A DNA stretch of 64,000 bases from Vanilla planifolia (Eukaryota; Streptophyta; Magnoliopsida; Asparagales; Orchidaceae): assembly GCA_023846275.1 (NCBI GenBank), contig JAIUJO010000087.1, forward strand, positions 1,334,148 through 1,398,147. The letters are read 5' to 3'. A model generated the notes under the pieces. That model searched no databases. It was not told the origin of the DNA and saw only the letters and a program-made list of their open reading frames with translations. The position numbers and the translations under genes are program-made. Numbering within the stretch: position 1 is the first letter of the stretch; every line of letters starts with the position of its first letter. This document shows, piece by piece, positions 12,200 through 24,261 of the stretch.

Positions 12200-13971
12200 T
12201 CAATACATTTTATCATTTAATATGCTTAGAATTTTGTTTTTTATAGAACAAGTTTCTTGTATTATTTGCCTAAGTTCATTAGTTCTTTCACTTAAGTTTT
12301 TTAAATTTTGAAATATTAAATTTTACTTCTTTATTTTTATTTTAATTTTTTTATTAATATTTTAAAATTATAGATCTTAGCAAAATAACTTTTAAGGTAT
12401 GATAGATTCACAAAATTTTTTTGTCTATAATTTTTATTTAAACTAATATTTTAGCTAATATATAATACCTAAATTTTTTGTTTATAATTTGTTGTTTTAA
12501 TAAAATATTTCAAATAGTATCATATCTTATTCTTTTAATATTCTTAAAAAACATTATGTACATCTTCGATTGCACTAACATATTTTCCTTGAATGTGGTA
12601 TAAATAAATTTATCATGTTATTTATTAGGAATTAAATTTAATATTTTAAAAATTATTCAATCATAATTTTATTGACAATATTAAGTTTTAATTAATATTG
12701 AATTATTATTTATTTTTTATTGTAAAATGAGATTTAATATTCAAAATACCCAAAGCTTTTTTATAATCTATTAATAAACCATTAAAGTTTTATTTAAAAT
12801 GTAAGAAATATGTAAAAAAATGAAAATATAACTTAAAATAAAATTAGTAAAATATCATTAAGATAAAAAAAATTATTCTAGCATTTGTTTTATTTTCATT
12901 TTGATGTTATTTTTTTTTGCAAGCTAGGGAACCCTACGTTTGTTTCAATATAATGAGATTTGTTAAGCAAAGTAGAAACATATATTGTCATACCAAAATG
13001 TGTAAATAAATTAAAATTATAAAGTAAAAGAAAAAACTAAATAATAGTAAGAAAGAAATTACATTTAAAATTATGAATAATTAAAATAATAAAAGCTAAA
13101 AAGTTATCTAGGTTATTAAACATATAAATTATTTTTATTATATAAAATATAAAAATCAAATCGAAAATCATTACAAACTTGAGGAATAAGCAAAGTTAAA
13201 AAATTAAAAAAAATTAAAGGAAAAAAAATAAATAGGAACACAAAAAGGATAAGGTTACAAAATATATTCATAATACAATCAATAAAATGTGTCAAGAAAA
13301 TATGTTTTACTAAAAAATGTAACAAATATTTTTTTGGAGTCAAAAAATGAAGACAGTGGAGGTTATAAGATATCTAACAACAATTAAAATATAGTGTACA
13401 ATTTGTCATTAAACGTCACACATATGTTGAGAGAAATAAAAAAAATAATACAAATAAAAAAATAACACAAAAAACAAAATATAAAGGTTATGAATAATAA
13501 TTTAATATTATATTAGTTAAAATATATAATATGTAAAAGTATAAAAAATATTTTATTATAAACAACAAAAGAACAAAAACGATAGAAGAAAAAGGAAGGA
13601 TGGGAATCCATCAACTATATATTCATACTATTAATGTATTCATTGAGTTTAACATTTTCTTTAAATGTTTGACCAATCATTTTATCCTACACAAATCATA
13701 TGAATAAGCAAATAAACTTTTATTCTTAGTTTTATATCTTAAGTTAAGAACAAAAACAATTTTTGAATGTAACACAAATTCAATTTGTTTTTCTTTGGAT
13801 GCCTTATTTGTAGTAACTCCATAATAAACAAACTCAAGTAAAAATGTTAAAAAAAGTTAATGAATGAAAGATTAATTACTATAATGAGGAATAAAATTAG
13901 GAAGACATTACAGAGATATTGATAGGTTTTATTTAGATTTGACATAAGTTGATAAATTTTTCAAAGTTTTT
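12200..13971. repeat. AT-rich right part of the block, matching 48,720-50,660
   Basis: Anchors include 'aagttcattagttctttca' (about 12,271 and 48,839), 'ttattaaacatat' (about 13,113 and 49,545), 'tgggaatccatca' (about 13,601 and 50,031) and 'gatatgttttatttagatt'-like sequence (13,921 and 50,601). No coding capacity. The match ends at about 13,971. Confidence 0.8.
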
Positions 13972-14760
13972 TAACCAATGGTGAAGTTCTCTAGTTTATG
14001 ACAATAAAAAAAATCTTTATTAGTATACCCACACCACCACCCATAGTCCAACCATTGTTAAAAGAATTTTCGAAGTTTTTCTTGTTGACTTGCTAAACAT
14101 TCTATTTATTAAGAGATATCAATCATATTATTGATCTAGTCTTTTACACCTCACTCAATATTTACTAAATTATAGATTAAATTTATTTGCTCATATAGAA
14201 CATACTTGATAAGTAAATGCTTCTTTCATAGCAAATTTGTTAAGAAAAGTGTTAAAGCATATGATCTCCTCCATTGTTTTGCCCTAAAAAGTGATGATAC
14301 TTAGTCCATGTGCATATATAGTCATGCCATTAACAAAATAATGATTAACTATAGGTTTCCAATACCTACACTTGATGATTTGTTAGATCAAATTATTAGA
14401 GCCACCATATTTTATAAAATAGATCTTAGAGGTAGATACTATAATATTTGAATCTACATAGTGATTATTGTATGACTACTTTTAAAAGAAAAGGTAGACT
14501 ATATGGATGGTTAATTATGTCATTTATATTGTCGAATGTGCCAAGTACATTTATGAGACTTATGTCTTAGGTTTTGCACTCTTATCATGGTCATTTTGTA
14601 GTTATCTATTTTGATTATATATTTGTTTGTAGCCATAAACATTTGAATAGTTAGGGCATCTTAGATAGGAATGCATTACATTATGTGAACAACATTTTTT
14701 TGTTAGTCATAGAAATTGTTGGAAGGAATGCCATTGAAAGGTTTTAAAGTTTCAAAACAA
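13972..14760 (+). pseudogene. Ty3/gypsy reverse transcriptase remnant, element 1
   Basis: Reading across frames, the order follows plant gypsy RT: PIVQPLLKEF near 14,042; LLRDINHIIDLV near 14,107, matching the family's MRDIQHxIDLVPG; a decayed PALLVPKK region; HAINKIM.NYRFPIPTLDDLLDQ at 14,325-14,395; then ATIFYKIDLRGRYY and a decayed stretch ending in VVIYFDYIFV at about 14,598-14,627. The catalytic YFDD box is YFDY (second Asp codon GAT to TAT at 14,616-14,618). The first base is a breakpoint: the protease and the first part of RT's upstream spacer are missing. Fragment 25,862-26,421 is a close relative. Not functional. Confidence 0.92.
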
Positions 14761-15400
14761 GAATTATTTACTAATCCAAAAAAGATAAAATCTATTTTTG
14801 AATGGCTAACTTCAGGTAATTTACTAAGTTCATGACTTTCATAGCTTAGCCACTTTTTATCAACGAATCATGCGAGGACTATGCTAATCGTACCCTTAAT
14901 TATAGATCATCTTAAAAAGGGTGGGATTAACTTGGGAAAAGTGGTGAAAGTAGCTTTGCTAAATTAAAAGCAATTATGACTTAAGCTCCAGTCCTTAGGT
15001 TAATAGACTTTCAACACCTTTGAAGTTGTTTATGCTTAAGGAATTTGTATTAGTGTAGTCTTGAGTAAAAGTTCCCTTCACATCACATTCCTCAATGAAA
15101 ATGTAAATGCAATTGGCAGAAATACTCTATTATCCTAAGAATTTGTTCCTTATTTTTGTTTTGAAACACTTTAATTTAAGAATATTCAACCTATTATATT
15201 CTTTATTTTTGTCAAATTAATTTATGTCTTTAGTATGGTAAATGGTTTGAATATTTATAAGAAATTAACTTTTTCTTTAAAACATAAGGCGATAGTGGAG
15301 AATAAAGTAGCAAATGCATTAAGTCATGATGATTTTTTACTTCCAACAATGACTATAAGTCTTCCTAGATTTCAATGTGTCAAGAATTTATATAGTGATT
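14761..15400 (+). pseudogene. Ty3/gypsy RNase H remnant, element 1
   Basis: After RT the sequence reads NPKKIKSIFEW near 14,773, the family's 'DP.KI.AI..WP' connection segment. LKKGGIN follows, then an altered FEVVYA.GI piece where the family has the first RNase H Asp in FEV.CDASG. Near 15,278-15,332 comes LKHKAIVENKVANALSHDD, matching LKHK.G..NKVADALSR. Several in-frame stops and shifts are present. In an intact element this domain removes the RNA strand during reverse transcription. Confidence 0.85.
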
Positions 15401-16100
15401 GTTAGAACCTAGGTCATATCTATGAAGTAGTCAGTACTTTTCATATTACATTTCTAGTAATTATTATTGGAAAAATTGTTTTTTTTTGGGGATCATAACT
15501 TTTAATTCTCAACACATCTCTTAAGGGTTTCCCTATTTAGCAAATACATACTAGAGTTGTAGCTGGACATTATGGTCAAGGCAAAACCATAAGAGATGTG
15601 GCTAATCTATTGTATTGTCCAAGATAGCCAGAACAAGATATGTCGATTATTTCTAATCTAGAACTTGTGTTGTAGCTAAAATATTCAATTATGTGCAAAG
15701 TGTATATATATCATTATCTAAGCCACAATGACCATAGTAATATTGTTATGGGCTTTGTATTAGGATTACCAAAAACCATTAGAATGAATGTATTTGCAGT
15801 ATATGATATATTTTTTAAAATGACTCATTTCATGCACTACTATAATTAATTAGTTGTCTCACATATTGTAAAGATATTTCTTGATTAAGTTATGAAATTA
15901 CATGGCTTATCTTAAACAATTATTTAGATTATGACATCAAATTTATTAACTACTTCTAGAAATCACTTTGTCTGCAAATGGGAATGAAACTTAAGTTTTT
16001 GTTAACTTAACATCCTAGATAGATGTGTAAATAGAAGTAGTAAACTAAAGCCCCATTAATCTTCTTTATAGACTAATAATGGAACATGTTTAAACCTATG
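15401..16100 (+). pseudogene. Ty3/gypsy integrase zinc-binding and core remnant, element 1
   Basis: RVVAGHYGQGKTIRDVANLLYCP at about 15,553-15,623 corresponds to the HHCC module (family form GHLGxxKT...YYWP). At about 15,745-15,835 the core reads VMGFVLGLPKT, VYDIFFKMTHF, and further on VSHIVKIFLD and MKLHGLS near 15,900. The first catalytic Asp of the DDE triad (family MDFVLGLP) is Gly here (GGC, 15,751-15,753). The second Asp is recoverable as DYDIKF only after a frameshift. Family residues D-R-F-S-K are changed by C-to-T and G-to-A transitions. Integration activity is lost. Confidence 0.9.
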
Positions 16101-16153
16101 ATCTTTCGATGTTATCCACTTAATTTACTTAAAAAATAAAACATTGGGTTTGA

Positions 16154-16490
16154 ATGTTTATTCATAATATTTTTTCATCACATCGACATATTACTAAACA
16201 ATTTAATTTAAATAATGAAATATATAAATGGCTTGTAAAGGCTCATAGAAAATATAGAGAATTTATTGAGGATTATTATGCAAAGATTTATGTGAATTCT
16301 GACAGATTCCAACTATGGACTATTATAAAATTAAATGCCCATAATGTTGGACCATTTAGAATTTTAAGAAAGATCAGGCATTAGCTTGTGTGCTTTAGAT
16401 TTAATTGAAGATCATGAAACTAACTCAATCTTCAATATTCAAGATATTGTTACTTACAAAGAACCATACCTAATACATAGCTTGTCTTTT
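16154..16490 (+). pseudogene. Ty3/gypsy integrase C-terminal domain remnant, element 1
   Basis: The longest uninterrupted stretch of this element (76 codons, 16,154-16,384) contains KAHRKYREFIEDYYAK and KLNAHNVGPFRILRKI, the 'H.KY.E.AD' and 'KL.AR..GPF.ILKKI' signatures of plant gypsy integrase tails. One frameshift later it continues CALDLIEDHETNSIFNIQDI (16,391-16,449), matching 'Y.LDLP.....NP.FNVEDL'. This region follows the catalytic core and binds DNA in intact enzymes. Confidence 0.88.
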
Positions 16491-16599
16491 TATCCTTCAA
16501 TATTATAGATAAATGAACCTGTCCAACCAATTATTAGTCACATATAGCGACTTGATAGAAAAGTGAGCAAATCATAGATAATCAGACAATTTTAACATA

Positions 16600-16756
16600 G
16601 AATCAGGCACAATGAAGATTTTTGGTTCATCGGTGAGAGCAACTCTCATTTAATGATTCTTGGATTATTAGGTAGAAGCTTCATTACCTAACAAAGAGAT
16701 GGTAAAGGAGTATCAAAGATTTAACTATAGCTCTACAAGGTTAAGCTCTTTCCAAC
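16600..16756 (+). pseudogene. Gypsy polyprotein C-terminal (chromodomain-like) tail, element 1
   Basis: A decayed frame reads EMVKEYQRFNYSS...LSSFQPRESNV near the end, resembling the family's 'DPDLLE.Y......SFSQPGGID'. Upstream a DATWI-type core is only faintly visible. Position right after the integrase domain and right before a purine tract supports the call; sequence similarity alone would be weak. Confidence 0.55.
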
Positions 16757-16767
16757 CAAGGGAGAGC
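16757..16767 (+). other. Polypurine tract of gypsy element 1
   Basis: The run AAGGGAGAG directly follows the end of pol and directly precedes a TG that could open the 3' LTR (TGTAGTAGCAACCC, 16,770). In LTR retrotransposons such a tract primes plus-strand synthesis. The exact first base is uncertain. Confidence 0.5.
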
Positions 16768-16769
16768 AA

Positions 16770-19700
16770 TGTAGTAGCAACCCATACTTCATGTAAAGGT
16801 TCAACCTTTAGATGTATTACTCTAATTTAGACCTAAAATAGTGCCAATATTTACCTCTTTACTACTTATTAATCTTTATTATCATTGTCATTAGTGGTGT
16901 CAATTATAGCTAACTATTATTTGTTGAATGTTTTTGTTTGCTTTTCCTTCATTTGTATAGTGATTTATATCTACATTAACTTTAAGTTATTTGAATATCA
17001 ATTTATAACTTTTTAGATTTTTAATCTCTAAATTTAGTATGAGATATCCTTGTAGATGTCCTATAATTCTATCAATACAACTTTTGTTCGAAAATGTCCT
17101 TAAAAACACGTAAGGTAAAGTTTTGGAGTAATTTTCATTACTATCCATAATAATCCATCACTATTATTATGAACATTTGTAACCATTGCCCTTACCCATG
17201 CCAGCCCATTTAGCCATCTCAACCATGTTTTAAGTATTATAATTGGAATGAAGTAACAAAGTGTTATCTTTAATCTTGATTAATAACTCTGTGCCTTGTC
17301 TAATATTCAATAATATTTTTTTATGGGTGCCCTAGGAAGGATAACGAGTGGCTAAAAAAAAAGATCCTAACTCATTATCTAGCATTTACAAAAGTATCAA
17401 ACAACTAAGAAATTTTTTAATCACTTTATTTAAAATTTTAGGCTAATTATTAACTAAGTTGAACTTTATAGTTTATCCAAGTGAATGATTGATTTTTTGT
17501 TTGGCTTTTTAAGAACTTCACTTATGTCTTTACCATGCCACTTCACCACTAATGTGTTCATGGTGTGGGTTCCAATAACTATTTTTTCTTTAGGTTGTCA
17601 TCCCTAATGTTAAAGATCAGTGCAAGTCTTTATCCTTTACAAAATATTTTACTTAGCTGATGTTTCTAAGATTTAAAATTCTAAACCTATAATATCTAAG
17701 CCTTTGTTTGAATATGTTGCTTAAACCTTGGCACTTCTAAATTTTTTATGAGCTAAAAATAAGTTTAGCATATCAACTTACATGAGGTTTTACTTTGATC
17801 AATACAAATATCTCATAAAAATAATAGTGTTCAAGCCCAAACACATCTCAAGGGAGGAGGTTGTGCCTAAATTCCAAAGTTATGTTAGATGATGTGATGG
17901 CTTCTTTACTAGCTATGACAAAGGAGAGAAAGGTTTTGCTCAGCTAGGCCTAATTGAATTGGTTGTAGATGTTCTCTTATTTGGTAACCACCAAAACAAA
18001 TTAAACAATTTTCTTACTTCCTTCATTTGACATATTATTTCTTAATATTAAATAATATTTTTTTGCGATATTATTGACAACAATTCAAAAAAAAATTTTT
18101 AATCTGTGAATTTTGGAAAAATTTTCAAAGTGATTTCACTCGCCCCTATTAAGTCTTATATGCATCAATAAGTGTTACATGTATATATTAAGAGAGCGTT
18201 ATGCTATTATGGACAATTTTATTTTGTAATATTTTCTCATATTTAGATATAGAATCATCAAAATTTAGGTATCCTCCACACCATGTGCTCTAAAGGCTAC
18301 ATATGATTTTGACTACACCAAACTATTAAAGTAGCTTATTTTTTTTATTTTGTGGTATATTTAGTGCATGATGTTTTATTTAGAAAACTAGAAACTTATA
18401 AGTGATTATTCTAATCCTATGGCATTAACTAATGCTAGAGTACAACTTACAAAAGTGGTACAAATGATATAAAATAAGCTCGAGGATGTGACAGATTTTT
18501 AAGATCCCAAAGCATAACATGAGTTTTTATGGAAGGAATTATTTGTGTTAGTGAGAACTTATGTAATGGATAAATTATTTTTTACTAAAGATTGATGACG
18601 AACTATAACTGCACCTTATTTCAAGCATGCACTTACAATTCATTTTAACCATTAAGTTAATTTAATATAAACCTATTTCCTTTCTTGATGTGAAAGCTTT
18701 AAATTTTAGGAATAATGAAAAGCCGGTAGTTTAAAATCTTGAATTTTGGTATATAAAAATATTAACCATCAAATAAAAATTTTTTTTAAATATTTGTGAA
18801 TATATTTCATCGTAAAAAATTAAAGATTTTGTTAAGAAAATTTCTATGAAATGGAATTAGTACAAAATTATTTTTTCTAAATAAAAATTACTAAAAGGAT
18901 CTTAATTGCATTGTCCTTTTGGTGATCTAATTAGCTGCCTAATCTAATTTTTTTATGGGTAATGAACCACCTAGTTAGATTAGAATCAATGGCAATAGTG
19001 AAATTCTTGGATGTAGATTGGTTGATGGTCCATTAAAAAACTTGACTAATCATTTGATGTTCAGTCTAGTGCATCATAGATCATTAAAGGTTTATATCCA
19101 ATAGAAAGAAAAAAGTTTATCATCAACTTGACATTTTATGTGATGACCATAAAACCATTTCATAGGAATTTCATGTTCAATATGATGACATTTTTTAATG
19201 TGGGTCAAATAATTTAATGAATAACAATAAAACTTGAGTGAAAACAAGGTTTCTATCAAGGCTTATTAGAGAGTAAAATGTATAGTTTGTTGAACTAAGA
19301 AAATAAAAGTTGAAGGGAATGAATAATTTGATAAGGTTAATGAACTTACAAATAGGTATATGTTTAGCTTAGCAATTAGTTTTGAAATTATCACATGCAC
19401 AAAAGCATTGAAGTAAATAGTAAGGAAACGTAAGGATAACAATTTGATTCTAAGGCTAAACTTGTATACTACTACGACAACAAATACTACTTATGTGTAA
19501 AAGAAAATATATATATTTTGATACTCAACATGAAATTTTTATTTCAATTATTAATTTGAAAAAGTACAAAGTGCTTTTCATAGCATACTACATTTTTTTT
19601 TCTAGACTTCAGTAACACTTCACTTAATCATTTTTAATGCACAAGTTTAGATGTGCATTTTGGAAGAACTTAAAAGAGGTATAACACAACATTCTGCATA

Positions 19701-21388
19701 AAATAATTTGAAAATATTCTTTGTTAATAAAGATCTATCCATTATGTTATGGCTAATTATTTTATATCTAAAAAAGGGTACCTTGAATTTTATTATTTTT
19801 GCTTTTTAAGTATTATAATTATTGTGCTCTTTATTTGCTTCTAACATGGATTAAAAGAAAGGAAGTCTTTTTAGGAAAGCAAGAACACTCTTAAGGCTTA
19901 CTATCTAGCTTTTTTTTGGTTTAGTTTGACAACATAATGAAGAAATGAGGGTTTATTTCTTTTAAGAAATAGGTAATGATGGTAATGTTTGGGTTCATGA
20001 AAATGTAGAGAGGGTTTTATTTTTTAACTTATGTAAATAGCAATTGCAAAACTCTCTCCACTTATGATGGAGCAGATAAGTACTGATGGCCTTAAGCTTG
20101 GTAACTTAAGGGTTAATAAATTCCATGTGCGGTAAACCATGTCATATTTGACTAACACATCTCTTTAGTAGATATTTATCTTTCTTATTTTATGATTCCT
20201 CAACTACTGTAATCATTGCATGTAATGTTTGGGATCCATTACTATACTATACCAAAGTATTTTAAAATTCTAATACTTCAATATTCTAATAATTCAACAT
20301 TCTAATAATTCAAAATTCACCCCATCATGTGTTTAGTTATATGACATCTAGTGAGTTGAATTCAAGACCTTACAAAAAGTATCAGAAGGGCCTTAAAGAA
20401 AAAGATGGTATCAAAGAATCCCATGAGGCCTAATGGTGGGTCAAAAGTAAATATTGTATTAATGCTTATCATATAAAAGGTAAGAGGTTACAAATACTCA
20501 CCAATGTAATTCATAAGAACCTTTTGTGCATGAAATAAGATGAAAAATATAGTTGAATGTATGTGTCAACACTAGATAAATTTTGATATGACAGTCCTAA
20601 ATTGATAAATTATATTGTTAACTATCCTTATTCATGGATTGCATAACAAACTTATTAATATCATTATTATTCTTCATATCATTTGTGAAGTTATTAGAAA
20701 ATAATTAGCCCATTTTAACAAATAAGGTAATTTTGTTATATAAAAGATTCATGTTAAGATCATACCATACTTATCATAGCTTCACTCGACTTGACTTGTG
20801 CATCACTTGTGTAGTTGAGTTTAAAAAACATTAATATGTTATAGTACATATACATCACATGTTAAGCTTCATCTGGTTGATTTTAACACTTGCTGGAATT
20901 GACTAGCATTAAGTTAAAATGATAATTTTTAATTATGCATAAGATAAAGTCTATTGCAAACATTTGTTATGATAATGTTATGAAATATACATGACTGGTA
21001 AGATACACAACACTCAATATCAAAAATAAAATTTCATGGCCTTCTATACTTGCATATAATATTTCGATAGTAAATTATTAAGGAAAGGATTGTGCTAGTG
21101 AGTAGTATTACTTAGTAGTGCAATGCACAATGCCAACATGCATAGGAGATATGTGATGTGTGTTCTCATTAATGAGTGGAACTGGATAGTTGAATACACT
21201 TCTAGATGTAGCTTCTATATGGTAATTCATGTGCAAAAAGTCTTAGTGATGTAAGGTATGCATATGTTGGGTAAACAATATGTTTACAACAAGAAATCTA
21301 TGAAGATTTTTATGTATTGTGAGGGAAAAGGAAGTTTTACTTAATTTTTATACAACCATTTGGATGAAATTATGAGTATTAAGATTCC
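16770..21388 (+). other. Presumed LTR-derived and unclassified sequence, no gene seen
   Basis: The start at 16,770 could be the left end of the 3' LTR of element 1, but I could not find a matching 5' LTR or a right end with a target-site duplication. Downstream there are scattered short frames and no domain I can name. A frame near 17,836-17,960 reads FKPKHISREEVVPKF and resembles nothing I recognise. The last part (about 20.4-21.39 kb) may be the U3 region of the element whose promoter-like box is at 21,389. Confidence 0.35.
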
Positions 21389-21396
21389 TATAAATA
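21389..21396 (+). promoter_or_regulatory. TATA box of a possible gypsy LTR promoter
   Basis: TATAAATA in the context CCTATAAATAGGCC is a textbook plant TATA box, with GC-richer flanks unusual for this AT-rich area. A possible primer site lies about 400 bases downstream, as expected for R-U5, and a gypsy Gag zinc knuckle is 2.5 kb downstream on the same strand. No paired LTR copy was found. Confidence 0.4.
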
Positions 21397-21796
21397 GGCC
21401 TCATCTTTCTCCCACACTATGGTTAAGAAAAGTATGATGAATTTCAATAACATTCAATCATTTAGAATTATTTCATTTAATGGGTGGTCTTTCATGGAAC
21501 TTTAATTGAAATATTATTTTTGGATTATGTTGAAGTGCATTCCTCTATTGCCAAAACAAAGCACTTTCATATCTTTAAGATCATAAAAGCCTCATGATTT
21601 TCATTGTAACTTCTAATCTTCATTTATTAGTGATATTTATTGCATATCTATGAAATTAAATTAGGGTTAATGTTTTCTGAATTTGGTTGTGACTACATTC
21701 TTAAGCTATCCATTGGCTCTATTTGTGAGTAAGGAAAGATCCTAACAAAAGACTTTCTAATGAGCGGATGACTAGCAACCTTACATTGAGGCATAA

Positions 21797-21810
21797 TGGT
21801 GCCGCAACAT
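21797..21810 (+). other. Candidate primer-binding site of gypsy element 2
   Basis: TGGTGCCGCAACAT starts with the TGG that pairs with a tRNA CCA end. It is preceded by CA and a 3-base spacer, as at the end of a 5' LTR. The identity of the tRNA is not clear. An alternative, iMet-like site at 20,406 is discussed among the rejected items. Confidence 0.25.
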
Positions 21811-23880
21811 TTAGCTCAAAAGTAAGGCCTTTTGTTAGTAGCAATTAGAAGAATTTACTCCAAGGCCTAGAGTAAAGTGTGTTATTGAGGTAAATACTAC
21901 TTGTATTCTTTTTGTTAGAGGATTGGGAATACATTTTTTTGATAAAAGAATGTCGATCCAAAGCCTTCTGGCTCCACTCATGTTAAGTGAAGGAGTGATT
22001 ATATAGTCCAAGTTATAGAATTATGCAAGGTGGAAGTTCAATATGGTCTAATGGTAGAATATCTTAAAACTTTTAATTGATTTACTATATTACAATTTTC
22101 TTCATATTTTATTTTTATGAATAAAAATGCTAAAATAAAGATTTAGCAAGATTTTAGTTTATTAAAAAAATTGATTAATACAAATTCTCCTCCTCTAGTT
22201 AGATAGAATAGTGAACCAGTTGTATCAAGGTAGATTGTTATGTTGATAGAGAAGTTCTCTATTGAATAAGCTTAACGTCATAGAGTAGATCCTCTAAAGT
22301 ATAATTACAATATTTTTTTTAAAATTTGCAAAATCCCATTTGGGAGCATGCCAAGTACACCCCAATATTAATGAGTCAATAGTTTTCATTTAAGCAAAAT
22401 CATTCACAACTATTTTCCCCAAAAAGTTTATTTAAGGATGAGGAAATTATTTGAATAATTCAAAACATTATTATGAATATTTCTTATGACTGCAAGTAAA
22501 TAACTTTATTAAATATTTTATTTATGATGAATGTGGTTCCTCCATTGATGAAATGAATGACAAATTTGAAGAAAAAGATCGAAGCAATATTTTTTTAAAG
22601 CAATATTGTACATTGCATAAGAAAAGCATTAATGATTTTGATGTGATATATGATTAACTTAATAAAATATGAATCGTTTATATGTATTGATTATTTCAAG
22701 ATTTCTTCACTAGTGAATTAAAAGTAAAAAAGAATTTCTATGACAATATTCCATTAAAACATGAATCAATTTTCAATTATTTGATATTAAAAAATAGAAT
22801 TCTTAAATATAAAAATTTTTATTTCAAGAATAAAAATTTCTAATGCTTTTTTATTAATTAAATTATTTGATCAAAAATAGTTTTAGTTTATACATCATAT
22901 ATGCTTATGCATGCATTCTTAGAAACTCTTCTTAATATTGAAACTAATAAAATTTATGCATGAAAATGTATTATCATTAAGGACCAATTTGTATGTTTTA
23001 CATAAGAGCAACCTTAGTAACATCCATAGATTTATTGGAACAATGTAATGAAAATAGATGTGGTGAAACACATAGGTTAAGTGTTTCTATGACAAGTGAC
23101 TCTAAAGAAGAGAAAATGTCATCCAAAAATAAACCTAACCAAATTGAATATCTACCTAGGTGACATGTTACCCCACATACCCATGATACTAGACATCAAT
23201 GGGATAATGGTCACTAGGCTAACATGGTTAAAATAAGATTTGCAACATTTGATGAATGTTTTGAGTCGTGAGTATATAAAATTTGAGAAATGAGAATGGA
23301 GAATGTTTTTGAATAGTATGATCTTAGTAGGCATAAAACATGTTAATTTATTAAAACATAGGCTTTTATCACATGCCAAATTGTTTGTTCACACGTTAAA
23401 AAGGTAATTTTCTAATGAGAAGTAAGCAATACACTAATCATGAGAAGAACTCAATGTTTACCTGCAAGATAAATTTGTACTCACTTCTTATTTAAGTCAA
23501 CTTTTGCATAATTGGTAATGTTTATCCTCAAATTCAAAGATTTCTAACAAATACATCATTAAATTTGAGGTTTATAAGCTCTAATGTGGTTATTAGGGGC
23601 AAGACCAAGTAGCATTATTTTGATTTTGAGTTAGGCTCAAAGAGAATATTCAATTGGCCTATAGTTGAGAAATATTAGTAGTTTAGAAAAGGCTTATGAA
23701 GTGACCTATGATTTTGAATACCAATTACCTATAAGAGTTAGATTACCATGACTACTTCCGACACTAAAGTGCACACCACTACTTCCAGTAATTCTACTTC
23801 TACTCTATAAACAAATTATGACCCATCACTATTACTCCTACTCATTGAATCCAACCCTTGGACAAACCATCTACTACTTC
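21811..23880 (+). other. Decayed leader and Gag region of gypsy element 2 (inferred)
   Basis: It lies between the candidate primer site and a Gag zinc knuckle, the place of the leader and gag. No continuous frame or capsid motif remains visible on the plus strand. A 75-codon minus-strand frame at 23,152-23,379 has no signature. Confidence 0.3.
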
Positions 23881-23890
23881 TAGAGTACAA

Positions 23891-23932
23891 TGTTATCATT
23901 GACACAAGAAAGAGCATGTCATAACCAAGTGT
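23891..23932 (+). pseudogene. Gag zinc knuckle of gypsy element 2
   Basis: The frame reads CYH*HKKEHVITKC with exact CX2CX4HX4C spacing; the second Cys codon is TGA. Zinc knuckles in Gag bind the element's RNA. Ser/Thr-rich sequence precedes it and a charged KLKKEEVV...AEVELQEL stretch follows (to about 24,040), as in plant gypsy Gag-protease linkers. Confidence 0.7.
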
Positions 23933-24183
23933 CTTAAAAGAGTCTTCCACATAAATTTATAAAATGAAAAGTATGAAAGCAATAAACTTAAGAAAGAGGA
24001 GGTCGTATAATCAGATCTGGTTGCCGAAGTAGAATTACAAGAACTAAACTAAAAATTTTATTATATTATACCACCATAAGCATTATCAGATGCATTTTCA
24101 TTACACTAAGAATAATTAAAGATTGGTGATGAACTAAAATCTTCTATAATTTCATTAGAATTAAAGACCAACTTATTAAGATT

Positions 24184-24261
24184 ATTATAGATAATAACAG
24201 TTGTATCAATATCATATGAGAGAATGCTGTCAAAAAGATAGTTTAAACATTCATAGACCAT
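24184..24261 (+). pseudogene. Aspartic protease remnant of gypsy element 2
   Basis: IIDNNSCINII*ENAVKKI matches the plant gypsy protease form 'IDGGSCTNVAS..LV.KL'. The catalytic Asp is kept, but the two following Gly codons read Asn Asn and a stop follows. It lies in the right place between the Gag zinc knuckle and RT. Protease would cleave the polyprotein. Confidence 0.6.

Larger units (their letters stand above)
1..13971 (+). repeat. Left copy of a large diverged duplicated block
   Basis: This stretch aligns collinearly with 41,401-50,660 in the same orientation. Anchors seen by eye: the opening at 1-100 with 41,401-41,500; an (AT)n array at 212-245 with 41,631-41,679; 1,921-2,150 with 43,381-43,600; 4,381-5,180 with 45,821-46,760; 7,700-7,910 with 48,060-48,270; 12,210-13,960 with 48,780-50,650. 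A 168-base stretch inside the copia remnant differs at about 30 sites, so identity is near 80%. This copy has extra sequence at about 5,280-6,650 and 9,640-12,190. Homology stops at about 13,971, where a gypsy remnant begins. The left end runs off the window. It could be a segmental duplication or two copies of one long composite repeat family. Confidence 0.85.

Noticed and set aside
17851..17861. Purine run AAGGGAGGAGG as another polypurine tract
   Set aside because: It lies inside what looks like an ex-coding frame and no retrotransposon 3' domain precedes it.
20406..20416. TGGTATCAAAG, close to the iMet tRNA primer site used by many plant LTR elements
   Set aside because: No CA terminus or LTR-like end lies just upstream, and a TATA box with a better placed junction lies 1 kb downstream. 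Kept only as an alternative.
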